Below are positions 20,497-32,849 of a stretch of DNA of 64,000 bases, in pieces. Location of the stretch: positions 124,360-188,359 of the forward strand of contig BCKE01000021.1 in the NCBI GenBank assembly GCA_001600495.1, given 5' to 3'. Position numbers and translations under genes: made by a program. Positions within the stretch are counted from its first letter, which is position 1. Every line of letters starts with the position of its first letter. Origin of the DNA: Pilasporangium apinafurcum (taxonomy: Eukaryota > Oomycota > Peronosporomycetes > Pythiales > Pythiaceae). The notes beneath the pieces are model-generated. The model saw only the letters and a list, made by a program, of their open reading frames with translations, made no database searches and was not told the origin of the DNA.

Positions 20497-22490
20497 CTAC
20501 CACGGGAGCGTTCTTGACGTCAGATCATCTGTTATTGTTTCTTGGTCAACCACATCCAAGTGCATCGTTCTTCGAGATGACGTCCGCAAGGGGTGGTGAA
20601 GATTGTGATGATGTGAGCGGAAGCAGGTCGGGTCAAGACTGCTTGTATTGTGCAAGTTGCTGACCGTAGGGCGTAAGCGGCGGTTGTTGATCAGTGCTCT
20701 CCGGGATGGCGGACGTGGAAGCGATAGCGATGGAAAGAATTGCTTTCGACGGGTCAGAGCTAGTGGAAGTACTTGAAACAACTCCAACCACGCTCCCATT
20801 GGTCGAATTTCGTGGACACCGACACGTTCGACCTCGTACTTCATACCCAGTGGCGCATAGTGGTCCATTTGCATAGTCATGAGCCACTCAGCGACACGTT
20901 TCGTGACCAGGATCTGCCCACCAGCACCCAAGTCTCCGACTTCATTCGCAATCACTTCGGATGCTCCAATGTACGCAATTTTTCCAGTAACAGCATGAAC
21001 AACATGCGCCAACGTTCCATCCGAAGGTTTAGCGTCATGAACACCCATCCGCACACGAAGACCACAAAAGATGACACGCCATCGTACACGTTGAGTACGT
21101 GTCGCGGGCACCAAACCTTCGAGTTCTTTCGGCCACGAAGCACGCAACAGGGCGAGTTGCACGTCCAAACAGTACCCGACAGCTTCACGAATCGTGTGGA
21201 AGGATAGCTGGAACGAGTCGCCAGCGGTAGTAATCTCATAGCCACGGTATTTCGCCAGAAATGAGCGAAGAATCGTGTCATGGATGTCCGTAGCAGCCTG
21301 CATGAGCTTCCCATCACCGATCGCCCACAAAGCACTTGAAGATTCGATGTCAGTGTACACAAAGACTGGATTCACGAGCGGCACAACGTCACTATCTAAA
21401 TCAGGCACTAAAGTGGCGTCGCCCAGACCACCACTTGTTCCAGCAACCACGACACCTGCGGACGTTGTGAGTGGCAGGTCCAATTGTGCTTCAATGTCCT
21501 TCGGCAGCCAGTGCGAGCAGAGCCTCAACATACATGTCTGAGAACACCCTGTCACACACGCGAGCGCAAAGCCTGTGCAATTGTAGAGCGCGAGGCTCAC
21601 GCCAATGTATTCGAAGAACCCATCTGATTGGTTTGATGAACTTGCGTACGTGATAATGGACGAAATGTGGAATTGCAGCGCAAATACAGCATACACCAGC
21701 CTAATCACAAAAAGTAAGCAAACAAACCGTCAGTTTCAGTTTCAGTAGAAAGAAGAACGAAGAAACAAAATACAAATTACACGATATGAGTCAGCCGCTT
21801 GTACACAGGCGAGGTGATGAATTTGCCGTGAATTGTCTCAATTTCTCGTCCCCTTACTTTCAACAAAACCAGCAAAGCGATCATGTATATGAGTGTTCCA
21901 ATCTGAAACGCGTAGGTTGCCAGTAACATCGCGTGTGTATACACTGTGTATCCGCCCAACCCCACAGCAAACCCAATTTCAACCACCAAGAACACACCAA
22001 TCGTGAGATGACCTGCGAGTGCATAATGTCTGATCTTTTTGGATTCGGTCGCGGCACCACTATCCATGGACTTGGACGCGAGCTGCGATAGCTCATGGAC
22101 GAGTGGCATCATCCAAAAGGCAACGCCAAAATGCGCAGTATCACCAATAATCAAAATCGTCGTCAGCCAAGGGTTTCTGGATATATGTAAGTGGAGAACC
22201 GCGTGAATGCCCAGCCGATCTAGTTCTTTGTACGGTAAAGGATCGTTAAGCAAATCGTCGTCTGAATTGTCTTCCTCGCTCATCAATGCTTCACGGGAAA
22301 TCGAGAGAAACCACATATAATAGACACATCGCGCGGCCGCAAACACACAAAGATCAAGAAAGAAGAAGAAAAATAGCCACCGTACACTGGAAACCCGGAG
22401 GTGCCAATCCCTGTAGAATTTAAGCGTGATAAATCCTGTGCCAAGCACCGATAGCGATGCACCCGTCAAGAACACTGGCGTCCACGGCAT
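20497..22490 (-). CDS. Seven-helix receptor fused to a class III cyclase domain, copy A
   Basis: Exons 22490-21781 and 21700-20497 join in phase 2 across an 80-base intron, giving 637 residues. Five hydrophobic helices lie in exon 1 and two at the start of exon 2, a GPCR-like count of seven. Conserved patches include SSVRWLFFFFF, IHGKFITSPVYKRL and GCSQTC after helix 7. A class III cyclase homology domain follows at about 345-515: metal Asp in VYTDIESSS, second metal Asp in TTAGDSF. The base-selecting Lys/Glu is Thr (YEITTAGD) and the transition-state Asn/Arg positions are Val/Glu (YIGASEVIANEVGDL). Oomycete 'GPCR-bigrams' with adenylate/guanylate cyclase modules are described, so this would sit in membranes and couple a signal to nucleotide metabolism or binding. 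Catalysis is doubtful. Confidence 0.82.
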
Positions 22491-23072
22491 GTGGGTTTTT
22501 GTTGTGGTAAGTTGCGTTGGTCGGACTTTTTTTCTCGTTCTCTTGTTACGGTTGCTTCAAAGATCGTTTGACAAAGAGAAGGAGTCGAGGAGGATGGGAC
22601 AAGGGGGAAGCCAATGAAGTCGGACGAAATAAATATATTTAGTTATATTATGGACAAAAGCTAAAGTGTACTCATGCGCCACACTGCGACAGGACAACAC
22701 GTCTGCCCATTTGGCAGCCATCAAATTACCAATGGCGGGAAAGCTCCGCTCCGGTGGCAAAATTGAGGTTGGATATCAGCATAGATGCAATATGATCGCC
22801 GATGCAAAATCGTGGCTCATGCATCATCTGATTTTGGATAGACCCACGGAGGACGATATTGTTTTGCAAAACCGTTCCGTTGGCTGTCGCTTCGTGCCAT
22901 TTTGGCTCCATCTTTTCTTTCTTTCTCTCTCTCTCTCTCTCTCTTGGACGTGTGACCTTCGAACGGCTCACCCATGGCTCGTCTTCTTCTTTTCCGATGC
23001 CCATATTGTAAGCAAATCTTTTTTCATCTCTCATAATCCAAATTTCCCAGTCAGGCACACACATCATTATTA
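22491..23072. promoter_or_regulatory. Region between receptor-cyclase copies A and B, with a CT microsatellite
   Basis: This 580-base spacer between two same-strand paralogues must contain the promoter of copy A. A CT dinucleotide tract lies near 22920-22945. A 186-codon plus-strand frame covers much of the spacer but shows no domain and contains the CT tract, so I treat it as chance. Confidence 0.35.
22920..22945. repeat. CT dinucleotide microsatellite
   Basis: About ten CT units lie in the spacer between receptor-cyclase copies A and B; similar purine/pyrimidine repeats sit just upstream of copy B near 25145-25175. Confidence 0.7.
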
Positions 23073-25131
23073 TCATAACGGTAGCGTCTGTGAAGTCACA
23101 TCGACGACCTCTTCCTCATCTGCAGCATCTTCGTCTGATTCCTTTGCCTCTTGTTTCATCAAATCGAACGCCTCGAAGCGCATCAATCTTCGTGAAGAAC
23201 GCCGGGGTGTCTGGAGTGATCGATAATAAAACTGATGGGTCGGAAGTGGAATTGTACTTCCATTTGTAGTTGTATTGTTGTCTTGACTGGCGACACTGTT
23301 GGTTGCGCTTGTCCTCAGCAGGTTGTGCAGGTTCTGGTTGCTCATGTTTTGCAAACTCGGAGCTGTTCGTAATGCGATCGTCCGAGAAGACGCTGGGCGA
23401 GGCAGCAAGACTGACGGAAAATACCGCTTCCTCCTGCTCAATCCGAGTGGCAGAATTTGGAACAGCTCCAGTTTCGCGGCTATTTGTGGGATTTCATGAA
23501 CACCAACACGGTCAAGTACAAATTCCATGTTTAGCCGCTCGTGTTCATCGCTACCGATCAAAAACAGCCAATCTGCTACTCGTCTTGTGATCAAAATCTG
23601 GCCGCCAGCCCCCAAATCGCCCACTTCGTTCGCGATTACCTCTGACGCGCCTGTGTACGTGATTTTGCCTGTGACTGCATGAAAATCGTGCGCTAATTTC
23701 CCATCTGATGGTTGCGCATCGTGGATGCCCATGCGGACACGTAAACCTTTAAAGATCACCCGTCGACCGGACCGCTTTTTCTTGGTAGCTGGAACCAATC
23801 CATCGAGCTCTTTCGGCCAATTTGCAGCAAGTAACTCGAGTTGTACCTCTAGACAGTATGAGACAGCATCTTTGATAGTGTGAAATGCCAATTGGAACGA
23901 GTCCCCGGCAGTTGTGATCTCATAGCCTCGATATTTCGACAATAATGACCGCAATATCGTATCATGAATGTCCGTGGCGGCCTGCATGATCCGGCCATCG
24001 CCGATAGCCCATATTGCACTGGAGGATTCAATATCAGTGAACACAAATACTGGATTTAGGAGCAGCACGTCCTCCTCGTCTAACTCCGGTGCATGGATCG
24101 ATATGTTGATTGGCGGCTGTAAAGTTGTCAACTGAGCTACCATTTCGTCCGATATGCAACACGCTTGGCTACAAAACTTGATCACGCACGTCTGTGAACA
24201 TCCTGTAGTGACAGCGAGAGCCAATCCCACGCAGTTGTAGAGGATAAGACTAGCTCCGACGCTACCTATGATCACTGGCTGTCTGCCTGGCACAGCATAG
24301 ACGAGAATGGAAGAGATCTGAAATTGAAACGCCAACAGCGCATACACAACCCTGGTGGAACAAGAAAAACATGACATATAGGTCAGATCAGTTCCAATTT
24401 CAATGGACTAAAAAGTGTGTAGCAGGAGCTACGTACACGATATGCTTGAGGCGCGTGTAGACTGGGGAGGTCATGAATTTCCCATGGATCGTTTCTACTT
24501 CCCTGCCTTTGATTTTGAGCAGTACGAGTAATGCCATCATATAGATCATCGTGACGATCTGAATAAAGTAGATCACGATCAAAAATATGTGCACGCTGTA
24601 CGTGTATCCGCCTTCAATAATTGCTAGCGTCACTTGCGCGACCAAGAATACAGCAATAAAGAAATGTCCATATATCGAGTAAAAGCTGATTACTTCGCTC
24701 TCCTTCTTGGCACCTCGGTCCATCGATTTCGACGCGATTTTCGACAATTCGTACGCCAGTGGCATCACCCAACACGCATACCCGAAATGCGCTGTATCCC
24801 CAATAATGAGCGATGCTGCGACCCACGGCGTGTCCGCACAGGCTAAATGCACTGATGCATGCACTCCTAACCGGTCTAATTGATCGCGTGTGTACGGACC
24901 ATTCTCGTTGGGCTTGGAATCCACGAATTCATTGGATGGTAGCGATACGATAAACAGATAATACACGAACCGCGCGGCACCGTAGATACATAAGTACGCA
25001 AAGAAGAAGAAGAATAGCCATCGTACGCTTGAGACGCGGAGGTGCCAATCCCTGTAAAACTTGAGCGCGATAAGCCCTGTGGAGATGGTTGTGGCCAAGC
25101 ACGCGACAAGCGTAGCCGACGTGAAAATCAT
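23073..25131 (-). CDS. Seven-helix receptor fused to a class III cyclase domain, copy B
   Basis: Exons 25131-24437 and 24351-23073 join in phase 2 at the same position as in copies A and C (85-base intron), giving 657 residues. The start is ATG 25131 (MIFTSATL); the frame reads further upstream only from a GTG through a CT repeat. Features parallel copy A: seven hydrophobic helices, SSVRWLFFFFFAYL, IHGKFMTSPVYTRL and GCSQTC, then the cyclase-like domain with FTDIESSS, YEITTAGDSFQL and YTGASEVIANEVGDL. The same key replacements (Thr for the purine-selecting residue, Val and Glu for Asn and Arg) are present. The C-terminal tail of about 140 residues is Ser/Thr/Asn-rich and then acidic. Copy A lies 580 bases downstream in the same orientation, suggesting tandem duplication. 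Confidence 0.82.
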
Positions 25132-25836
25132 CGCCACTGGATAAGAGAGAGAGAGAGAGAAAGAGAAAGAAAGAGGAGTAGCGTGAGTATGTGAAGCCAC
25201 GGGAGGATGAGTCAGTCAAGGCGATTGATTGGTTTGCTTTTTCTTACTCAGCGGGGAATCTTTTCCTGCGACTTGTGAACGCGAGGGGGTATATGAATGA
25301 TGAACACCAGCGACGTAAGACGTTTAAAGAATTCCCAAAATTGATCGAAGCAGTTAGGCAGGAGGTTACCACATGCGCATGAAACGAATCGAATCCAGTC
25401 CCTCGAACCGACAGTTACTGTGGTTGTTTATCAACCTCCTCCTAACTGACGCTGTAATTAATCTCCTCTCACTTTCTCTCTTTTTGTTTAAAGAACCCTA
25501 ACCGTGCACAAACCATTATTTTGTTTATGCTAACGGTACTGTAGGTTAACGATTTTACAACAAATGTGGTAAGCGGTAGAACATGAAAGAACACTGTTAT
25601 TTGGATTTTGGCCATAAGTAAACGCCCAGGGACATTAATAAGTTGATCGGTTAAATAAGGGGGTCGGACATCCAAGCTTAACAAACTTCTAGCGGTTATA
25701 GAACCTTTGTGTCGCCATTTGTAGCAATTGTCTTCGAGAATGACGCTTGCTTCATCGCCTTCCACTGGTTCGTGATGAGCTACTTCATGATGACTGATTT
25801 TATGCGCCTCCAGTGAAAGAGTGAACAATTTCACCA
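25132..25836. promoter_or_regulatory. Upstream region of receptor-cyclase copy B with GA/CT repeat
   Basis: A purine microsatellite at about 25145-25175 (GA-rich on plus, CT-rich on the coding strand) begins roughly 14 bases upstream of the copy B start codon, probably within its 5' untranslated region. The remainder has only short frames. A minus-strand frame at 25469-25837 lacks an ATG start and any motif. Confidence 0.4.
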
Positions 25837-27075
25837 CTAAATCAACCCTGGTTTGCGCTTAAACTCGTCGCGGAGACCAATGGAGAAGCAATCCCGTTCA
25901 ATCATTTGATGTGGCGGCACAAACGATTCAGATAGCGTTGACATACCATCGTGGCCGCGTCCAAATCGTGAACTATGCTGAGGAGGTAAACCTGTCTTGT
26001 TTCGACTGCTGTTGCCAAATATTGTTCTGGATTTCCGTCGTTGATGCGTTTGATTGTTGCTCCTTTTACTGGTGCTATCACCAAACTCTTCCATGTCGAA
26101 AATTCCTCCTTCGTAATCGTCCGAGTCCTGCCCAGGATCACCATTCTCGTCGTCAGTCTCGCCACCATCATAATCCAATCCGTTTCTGAACACATCGTCG
26201 TCATTCATGACCGTTTCGTGTAAATGCAAGCTTCTACTGGTGCTATGATTTGGTTTAACGGGCCAACCATTGCTCTGATAATTATTGTTGTTTATCATCC
26301 CAATGCCGCCGCCCATCATCATCGATGGTTCTTCCCATGATAACATATTCGTCGCACCGTCGTTCGTTGGTGAGTTGTTGTTGCCACGCATAAATAATTT
26401 TTTTTCCTTTTCCAACACGTCGGACAACTTACCACCCAGCGATGGTATGTGTGTCGATCCTGCCGTTGGGATCTCAATCGGTGCTGACACGCGGTCTTCA
26501 CCCCATGCCACTGGCTCTGTATGACAGCGGCGTTCGCGTGATAACGGCGCTTTCGGTGTGAAACTGTACGAATTCCGATCGTCGGCAGCAACAGGACGCC
26601 GCTGTGATGCACTGGAATTCGCTGTTGTTGTTGGATTCAACACACTACCTCCGTTGCATCGAATCGTTCCTGTAATTGGTTTCCCTACGTTCGGCATACC
26701 CAGCCCTCTTCTAGCGGTAGCAACATCACCTAGGCGAGACACTCGTAGCCGTTGAAATCCATGCGCAAGCAGCTCCGGTTGGTGTTCCTGTTGTGATGAA
26801 TGGTCCGACGACGAAGTCGAATGAAAATGGCGACTGCGTGAGCTGTTGTTGCTGCTGCCGCCACCATCTCGATCGCGAGGTGGTTGTGAATGGTCCGCGC
26901 GAACTGGTTTCGAGCGCCGTGCTGTGGACGTGGTCGCGCGAGTTGGACCCATGGATGGTGGTGCATACACATTCAACGCAAGAAGATACTTGCCGCGCCA
27001 ATTCGATTTGGTCATCGATACCGGTGCCGTGGCTGTGCGCGTCGATTTCCGTGCGCCCCCCACATCCATAAACAT
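25837..27075 (-). CDS. Disordered protein of unknown function
   Basis: This single-exon frame encodes 412 residues from ATG 27075 (MFMDVGGARKS). Composition is low-complexity almost throughout: Ser/Asn/Arg/His-rich at the N-terminus, a Met/Gly/Asn patch (MMMGGGIGMINNNN), and a long acidic stretch near 300-335 (DYDGGETDDENGDPGQDSDD). Basic RRKSRT-like and R.R sites could be phosphorylation or nuclear-import signals, but that is inference. No folded domain, signal peptide or membrane helix is visible. The length of the frame supports a real gene. I do not recognise a family. Confidence 0.55.
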   Translation of the reverse strand: MFMDVGGARKSTRTATAPVSMTKSNWRGKYLLALNVYAPPSMGPTRATTSTARRSKPVRADHSQPPRDRDGGGSSNNSSRSRHFHSTSSSDHSSQQEHQPELLAHGFQRLRVSRLGDVATARRGLGMPNVGKPITGTIRCNGGSVLNPTTTANSSASQRRPVAADDRNSYSFTPKAPLSRERRCHTEPVAWGEDRVSAPIEIPTAGSTHIPSLGGKLSDVLEKEKKLFMRGNNNSPTNDGATNMLSWEEPSMMMGGGIGMINNNNYQSNGWPVKPNHSTSRSLHLHETVMNDDDVFRNGLDYDGGETDDENGDPGQDSDDYEGGIFDMEEFGDSTSKRSNNQTHQRRKSRTIFGNSSRNKTGLPPQHSSRFGRGHDGMSTLSESFVPPHQMIERDCFSIGLRDEFKRKPGLI

Positions 27076-30000
27076 TGCTTCCAAAAAGCAAAGATCAAAT
27101 CAAAACAAAAACACCAAACGAACAATCCCCGCTGGTGATAAATGTCTTCAGGCTATCGCGCAAATTCGAGCGCCACACGCACACGCGATAATAATATGTC
27201 AACGCAAATTTTGACTGGTTGGCACGATAATGCCAGTGTTGTTGATTCGTTCCTCTGGATTGGCCGTATGCTGATCACGACCCCGAGACTGTCCTCTTCG
27301 TTCCCGTGTACGGGTTCAGTAATGGTGACCCAGTGACTGATATGTAGAGAGAAACACCGGGCAAGAGACGCCACGCAAAACGCACGAACGTGAACAAACC
27401 CCTGCCACCAACTGTTTTTGTGTCCCCGCCTGGTCTGGGCGTCTTTCTTTCCACCGATTAGGCCCAGGTCTACCAGCTGAAGAACGGAAAGATGGAAGAG
27501 CTAAGTGCCTTCTCTGTCACTCTCTCCCACCCGCGCAAAAACCAACTGGCTAAGTGCTGGGTTGATCGAGCGTGTTATGCAGAAAGACCACCACTCAACA
27601 GCAGTAGCAGCAGTAGCAGATGACGGTGCCACCTCACGCGCACTCGCTTTGATGAAACTACGTGTGTCTTTGGGAGCTACACTTGCTGCCTTCTAATCCT
27701 TCCGCTCCATCAATCGGATCCAAAAATGGCCTCGAATTAAAGGGTGTGGTTCATTAAAACACTTTAATGTTTTAAACATTGTTTTAAACTTCTCAAAGCC
27801 AGGCCAGCCACCGATGAGAGAAAAAAGATTCAGAGCAGGTTATGGCGCCACCACCCATGCCAACTGCCGCACGCACGTCCACTCAATCAATCCACAGCCA
27901 AACGAAAAGATCGATTTTTTTTTTTGGATTGAGCCCACTCTCTACTATCCTGATTTCTGTTTTGGAAAGCTTGTGTTCCCTTGTGAAGGTCTACGCAGGA
28001 TTGTGTTGCAAACTTGATCCTTTCCGATCCACAGATTTCTAGTTGGACCTACAAATTGTGACTTTTTAGAAAGCCCATCTGCATGTATGTCGTTTTCAGC
28101 AGCAGTACTAGAAAGGGCATAACCAGACGCATCATTGATGTGACGCGGAAAATGTGAGAACTGATAGAATTTTAATGTGTGCGTGGCTTTGTCGACGAAA
28201 TATAGATTAGTATCAGAGCACGCGGCGAATTTATTCTTACGAGGTACCTACACACATTCAAGTTATTTATAGTTTTCTCTCTCACGCTGCAGAGAAGTGG
28301 ACTTGATTCCACCTACCAACATCCACGGATCAGGCCAAAACGATCAGAATTGAATGAGGTGATTGCCTATTTGGTTATATTTTAAGAAAGAAAAAAATAG
28401 CTGCTTTTTGTTTACACCACCCAGTAACATTCTTATTAATACCCTAGTTGAATAAATGTGATGTCCAACGACCAGCTTCGTCGTCATCGAATTTTCCATA
28501 AAGGGTGAAGCGAGTACACTCAAAAAGTTACCAAGCAATAGTGGTAGCTTCTAGAAAAAAATTCTCCTTTTAAATACAGTACACAGCAACATCGAGCATT
28601 GACAATTGCCATCGCTGCAACACCGAGAAAAAACATGCGACAAATCAACCACAAAGAAACACATCTACGTCATTTGTTTTAAACACTATGTAGTTTGCCT
28701 TGGGTTTTGAATCTGATTCTGCAGGAAAGCAACCAAATCGTAAAGAACAGTCTGCGGCTGTCTGCACAAGTTCAAGTTACAGTTTGTGTGCGATCGAGAA
28801 TGGTTTTGGTTGGTGGAGCTCTGCCAGGTCACAGCTGAGGAGCACAAATGATTGGCTCTGACCGCAATCTCTCTGCTCCTCGTCTCTTTCTTCCACGCAT
28901 GTCGCGGGTAGCCGGGCCAATGAAGAACAAATGAGTCAACCTACCTAGCCGCATGAACCAATGAATGAACATAAACTGATTGTCTTCTGGTAGAGAGTGG
29001 TACATCACTGGAGACGGGTCTGGATGCTTTTGTTATGAGGAGATACTACGACCAAGTCTTGGTTGACTAACAAATACGTTCATGCTTCGATAGAGATTGA
29101 TTAACAACTATCATCTTCGCCGTATGTTTCTCTCTTGCTCTCATCATGGGTGAAGGTTATGGATATGCTCTCGGAACGGTGCATTATGGGGTTGATTGCT
29201 CTTTATCTCGTGAAGATACATCAAGGTGACGAGGCTGATTTGTCAGCGCTTACGAGCCACTGTGCTGAACACACCAAAGTTAAGTGGTACTGATATTCTT
29301 GCTGATGCTTGCATGCATGCATTCGTAAGAACGATGTGTGCGCGACATGAAGTGACTGCGCATGCGTGGGCGTGACTTGTAGCGAGTGTTTCGAGACTGG
29401 AGGTGTACTCACACCACAGTTATTGCCGTTATTCAAGCGCTTTGTTGCTGCATGCCGAATAGAATCTTTCAAGAATTGATCTGACATGTACAGAAAGCCT
29501 ATCACTGACCAAATATTCCGCCGATTGATCCTTATGAAATAAATCAGTCTTCTTCCTCCTCTCAGTCAATATAGACTGTTGAACTGTGAATTTAGTGGAA
29601 CTTGTGGCTACTGTAAAATGTAATGTATGACAAGCAAAGACATGTGGATGAAGTGGTATGACTATCGTGCGTGATTTGTAAAGGTGTTCAACATTTAGTG
29701 AGTGGTGAGAAAATAGCTCCACTGTGCAGCAATGTTCCGTCCTTCAAACAGATTGAAACGCATCTGAAGTCAAGGATAAATTAGCCTGCTAATGTTCAAA
29801 GCTTGATAATCTTTGGGTATTTTCTGAAAGACCAAGTATAGCTAGTTGAGTTCGACCAATTTACACTCGGATAACAATTTGACACTCGGATAGGAGCATC
29901 AGCAGACTGACAGAAGATTCTCCATTGGTGCAACCTGATGAATGTCGCACGAACTGGGACGATAGCATGTCACAGAAATCAGGGATGGACAAACAGCATG

Positions 30001-30984
30001 TCACACCGTATTGTAACTGGCATACTTTTCCGCACATGTAGCATGCCTGCTCGCCCGCGGCGGATCACAATCATGAAATGTCTGCGGTAGTGGTCAACAT
30101 GTCACTCTGTTTACCATGCGTCTGATTGTTCAATATGTCCTTACATGTCCAGATCAATGGTTTGTCACTTGGTACAGGCGCACTATACTCGGGGTCTCTT
30201 TCGTATCCCATTCGATCCTTGAAGTGAGAGCAATGTACGCTTGCTGCACAACTCAGAGAGTAATGATGTTATAATTTCATGTGTGCAACTGTCGACATCT
30301 TGTCCCCAAGAGCGAAAAAAAAACGCTAATGGCTTGGTTAACAACGTCCCTCTAGGACCACAAAGCGACTCACTAATCGCAATTTTTTTAGAAGCTAAAG
30401 AAATGGATACTTTTCAGCAGCAGAAATTATATTCAGATGGACGTATCAGCTTTATGACGCCACGGGTTTCGAGTCACAAACATTATGTTCATGTCGAGAT
30501 TCCTTCTTCATGTCGGACGTCAATGGCCATCATCATCCACAAGCGCACATGCTTACACGACCACGTACGTAATTTTCCCAGTGGGATTTTAATTGCGGGG
30601 CCACTGTTGGTAAATAAGGGTGCAAACTACCCCTTATTACGGGTGAGCCCACTAGATCTCGTTGTTGTGCATGGCAGAACACAGACGTGATAGAGAGAAT
30701 GTTCAGGGAAACGTTTCCGTATTTTATGGTGGTCATTTTTACGTTTCGTAATATTTGGACCAAACAGCTCTCTCTATACACATATCCGTCTCTATCAACA
30801 ACAACGCGCCAACCAAAAAATTCGACACAGGAAGAAGGCGAGGAAGAGGAAACCTCGGCAATTTGAACGCTCGTAGTGGAGTTGGCGGTGGCGCAGCGCT
30901 CGGTAGAAGGACGAAGAAAGTGTAAGGAAAGATATACATACCCTTTACCCCCACTTTCCTACGCTTTAAACGCTTGAAGCAGCC
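27076..30984. other. 3.9-kb gene-poor region
   Basis: This is the longest stretch in the window without a gene I can support, between divergent genes. It holds a perfect 8-base stem with a 6-base loop at 27754-27775 (TTAAAACA...TGTTTTAA), beside two copies of GTTTTAAAC at 27769 and 27781, a poly-T run near 27914-27925, and repeated AGCATGTCACA near 29962 and 29994. A plus-strand frame at 30241-30690 has no ATG near its start and no motif. The last few hundred bases must hold the promoter of receptor-cyclase copy C. No tRNA-like cloverleaf was noticed. Confidence 0.4.
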
Positions 30985-32849
30985 ATGTTTTGGACGCCCA
31001 TGGCCGCCATTATCATGGCCATCTCCAGTATCGCCTCGGGGTTGACCATGATCAGTCTTCGTCGTAATTGGGATATGCACGTCTCGAGTGTGCGATGGCT
31101 CTTTTTCTATTTCTTCCTCTATTTATGGCTTTGGTGTGTGGCGCGAACGGTCTATTTCTTCTGGATTTGGCTATTGCCAACTGATGATTTAGTTGATGTC
31201 GACAAAACCAACCCGTACTCGTACTCTCAACTGGATCAGCTCGGTATCCATGCGATTCTACACCTGAAGGTCGTGCGTAGTCTGTTAATGACGACGCTTA
31301 TTTGCTTTGGCGATGTTACATTGAGTGGTGTTGCGCTCTGGATGTTCCCTTTGACATATGAACTGTCGAAGATCGCCACGAAATCCATGGACCGAGGCGT
31401 CGAGAAAGAGCGCGCGCAGATCCGTTTCTATAGCTGGACTGTTCATGGTATCTTGCTGGTGTTTACACTGGTAGAAGGAACGCTGGCGATCGTGTTTCGT
31501 GGATACACGGAATACACGCAGGCGTGCATGTTCGCAGTCTATTTTGTGCAATTCGTCAGCTTGGCCTACATGGCGTGGTTGATAGTCAAACTAAAGATTG
31601 CAGGGCGTCAGTACGAGACTGTACACGGCGTCTTTATCACTTCACCGGTCTACGAGCGCCTGCAACGCATCATGTACGTCTCTCCATTCACTCTATCCAC
31701 TAGTCATTTTGCTAATTGACTAACTCATCAATGCTATTCATTCATTACAGGATCATTTACGCGCTGTTTTCATTCCAGTTCCAGCTTTCCTCGGTGATCT
31801 TGTATGGTACAACCAGTCGATCGGAAGCCACCCTCAACTATATCGGTGTGAGTTTGTTGATCTACCACTCCACAGGGCTGGCGCTCTCAATCACCACTGC
31901 CTGCAGTCAGACATGTGTGCTTCAAGTTTGTCGGTGCTGCATGCCAGACGATATTGAAGCGCAGTTCCAGGCGCGACTCATGCACGGCGAGCCAGCGACA
32001 CCGCGCGACACTCATGCTATGGAATACACGGAACCGCCTCGTGTGAATCCAGTGTTTGTATTCACCGACATCGAGTCATCTAGTGCGATCTGGTCCATGG
32101 GTGACGGTCGTGTCATGCAGAAAGCGACCGAGATTCACGACAACATTTTGCGATCATTGTTAATGAAATATCGCGGTTATGAGATCACTACTGCGGGTGA
32201 TGCATTCCAATTGGCGTTTCATACGATTCGCGAGGCCGTCGAGTATTGTTTGGACGTGCAATTGCAGTTGCTGGTCGCTCCATGGCCCAAGGAATTGCAT
32301 GGCATGGTGCCAGCTACAAGGAAGCAACGATCTGGTCATCGGCTCATTTTCAGTGGGTTGAGAGTACGCATGGGTATCCACGATGCAGTCGACGCGGACG
32401 GTCCGTTAGTACACAACATTCATGCTGTCACGGGCAAGATGACATATACAGGCGCTTCTGAAGTCATCGCCAACGAGGTTGGCGACCTTGGAGCCGGTGG
32501 GCAGATCCTCGTCACCAGACGAGTGGCTGATTGGCTCACAATGTACGAAGATTTGGTGGCCATCGAATGTACAGTGAGTCGAGTGGGCGAGTACTCTATT
32601 CCACAGATCAAGGCGAACCTTGAAGTGTTCCAAGTCATCCCTGAAGAGCTCGCGGGACGGAAGAAGGTGTTCCCAGCAAGACTGCGTAGACGTGTGGCCA
32701 GTGTGTCGTTCTTAGGGGCACCAACAAATGGCAATAATCGGTATCGATTGGGTAGTTACGATCCGCAGGCGCTGGCAAGGCATGCGTCACATTTGTCTTT
32801 TGCACAGATCCCGCCGCCGCCGCATTACGAGCGAGCCACCAGCATGTAG
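30985..32849 (+). CDS. Seven-helix receptor fused to a class III cyclase domain, copy C
   Basis: Exons 30985-31673 and 31751-32849 join in phase 2 across a 77-base intron at the homologous site of copies A and B, giving 595 residues. Exon 1 has five hydrophobic helices (including SSVRWLFFYFFLYL) and ends with VHGVFITSPVYERLQRIM. Exon 2 supplies two more helices, a CSQTC motif and the cyclase homology domain (VFTDIESSS, YEITTAGDAFQLAF, YTGASEVIANEVGDL). As in the other copies both metal-binding Asp residues are kept, while the base-selecting residue is Thr and the transition-state Asn/Arg pair reads Val/Glu. This copy has a shorter, less acidic tail and lies on the opposite strand, 5.9 kb from copy B. 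Confidence 0.82.

Noticed and set aside
22666-23226. 186-codon plus-strand frame across the A/B receptor spacer
   Set aside because: It includes a CT microsatellite and overlaps the 3' end of copy B on the other strand; no domain is visible.
25469-25837. 122-codon minus-strand frame downstream of the disordered protein
   Set aside because: It starts at GTG, has no motif and no supporting neighbours.
30241-30690. 149-codon plus-strand frame
   Set aside because: It begins with TTG after a stop, lacks an ATG for its first third and shows no motif or splice context.
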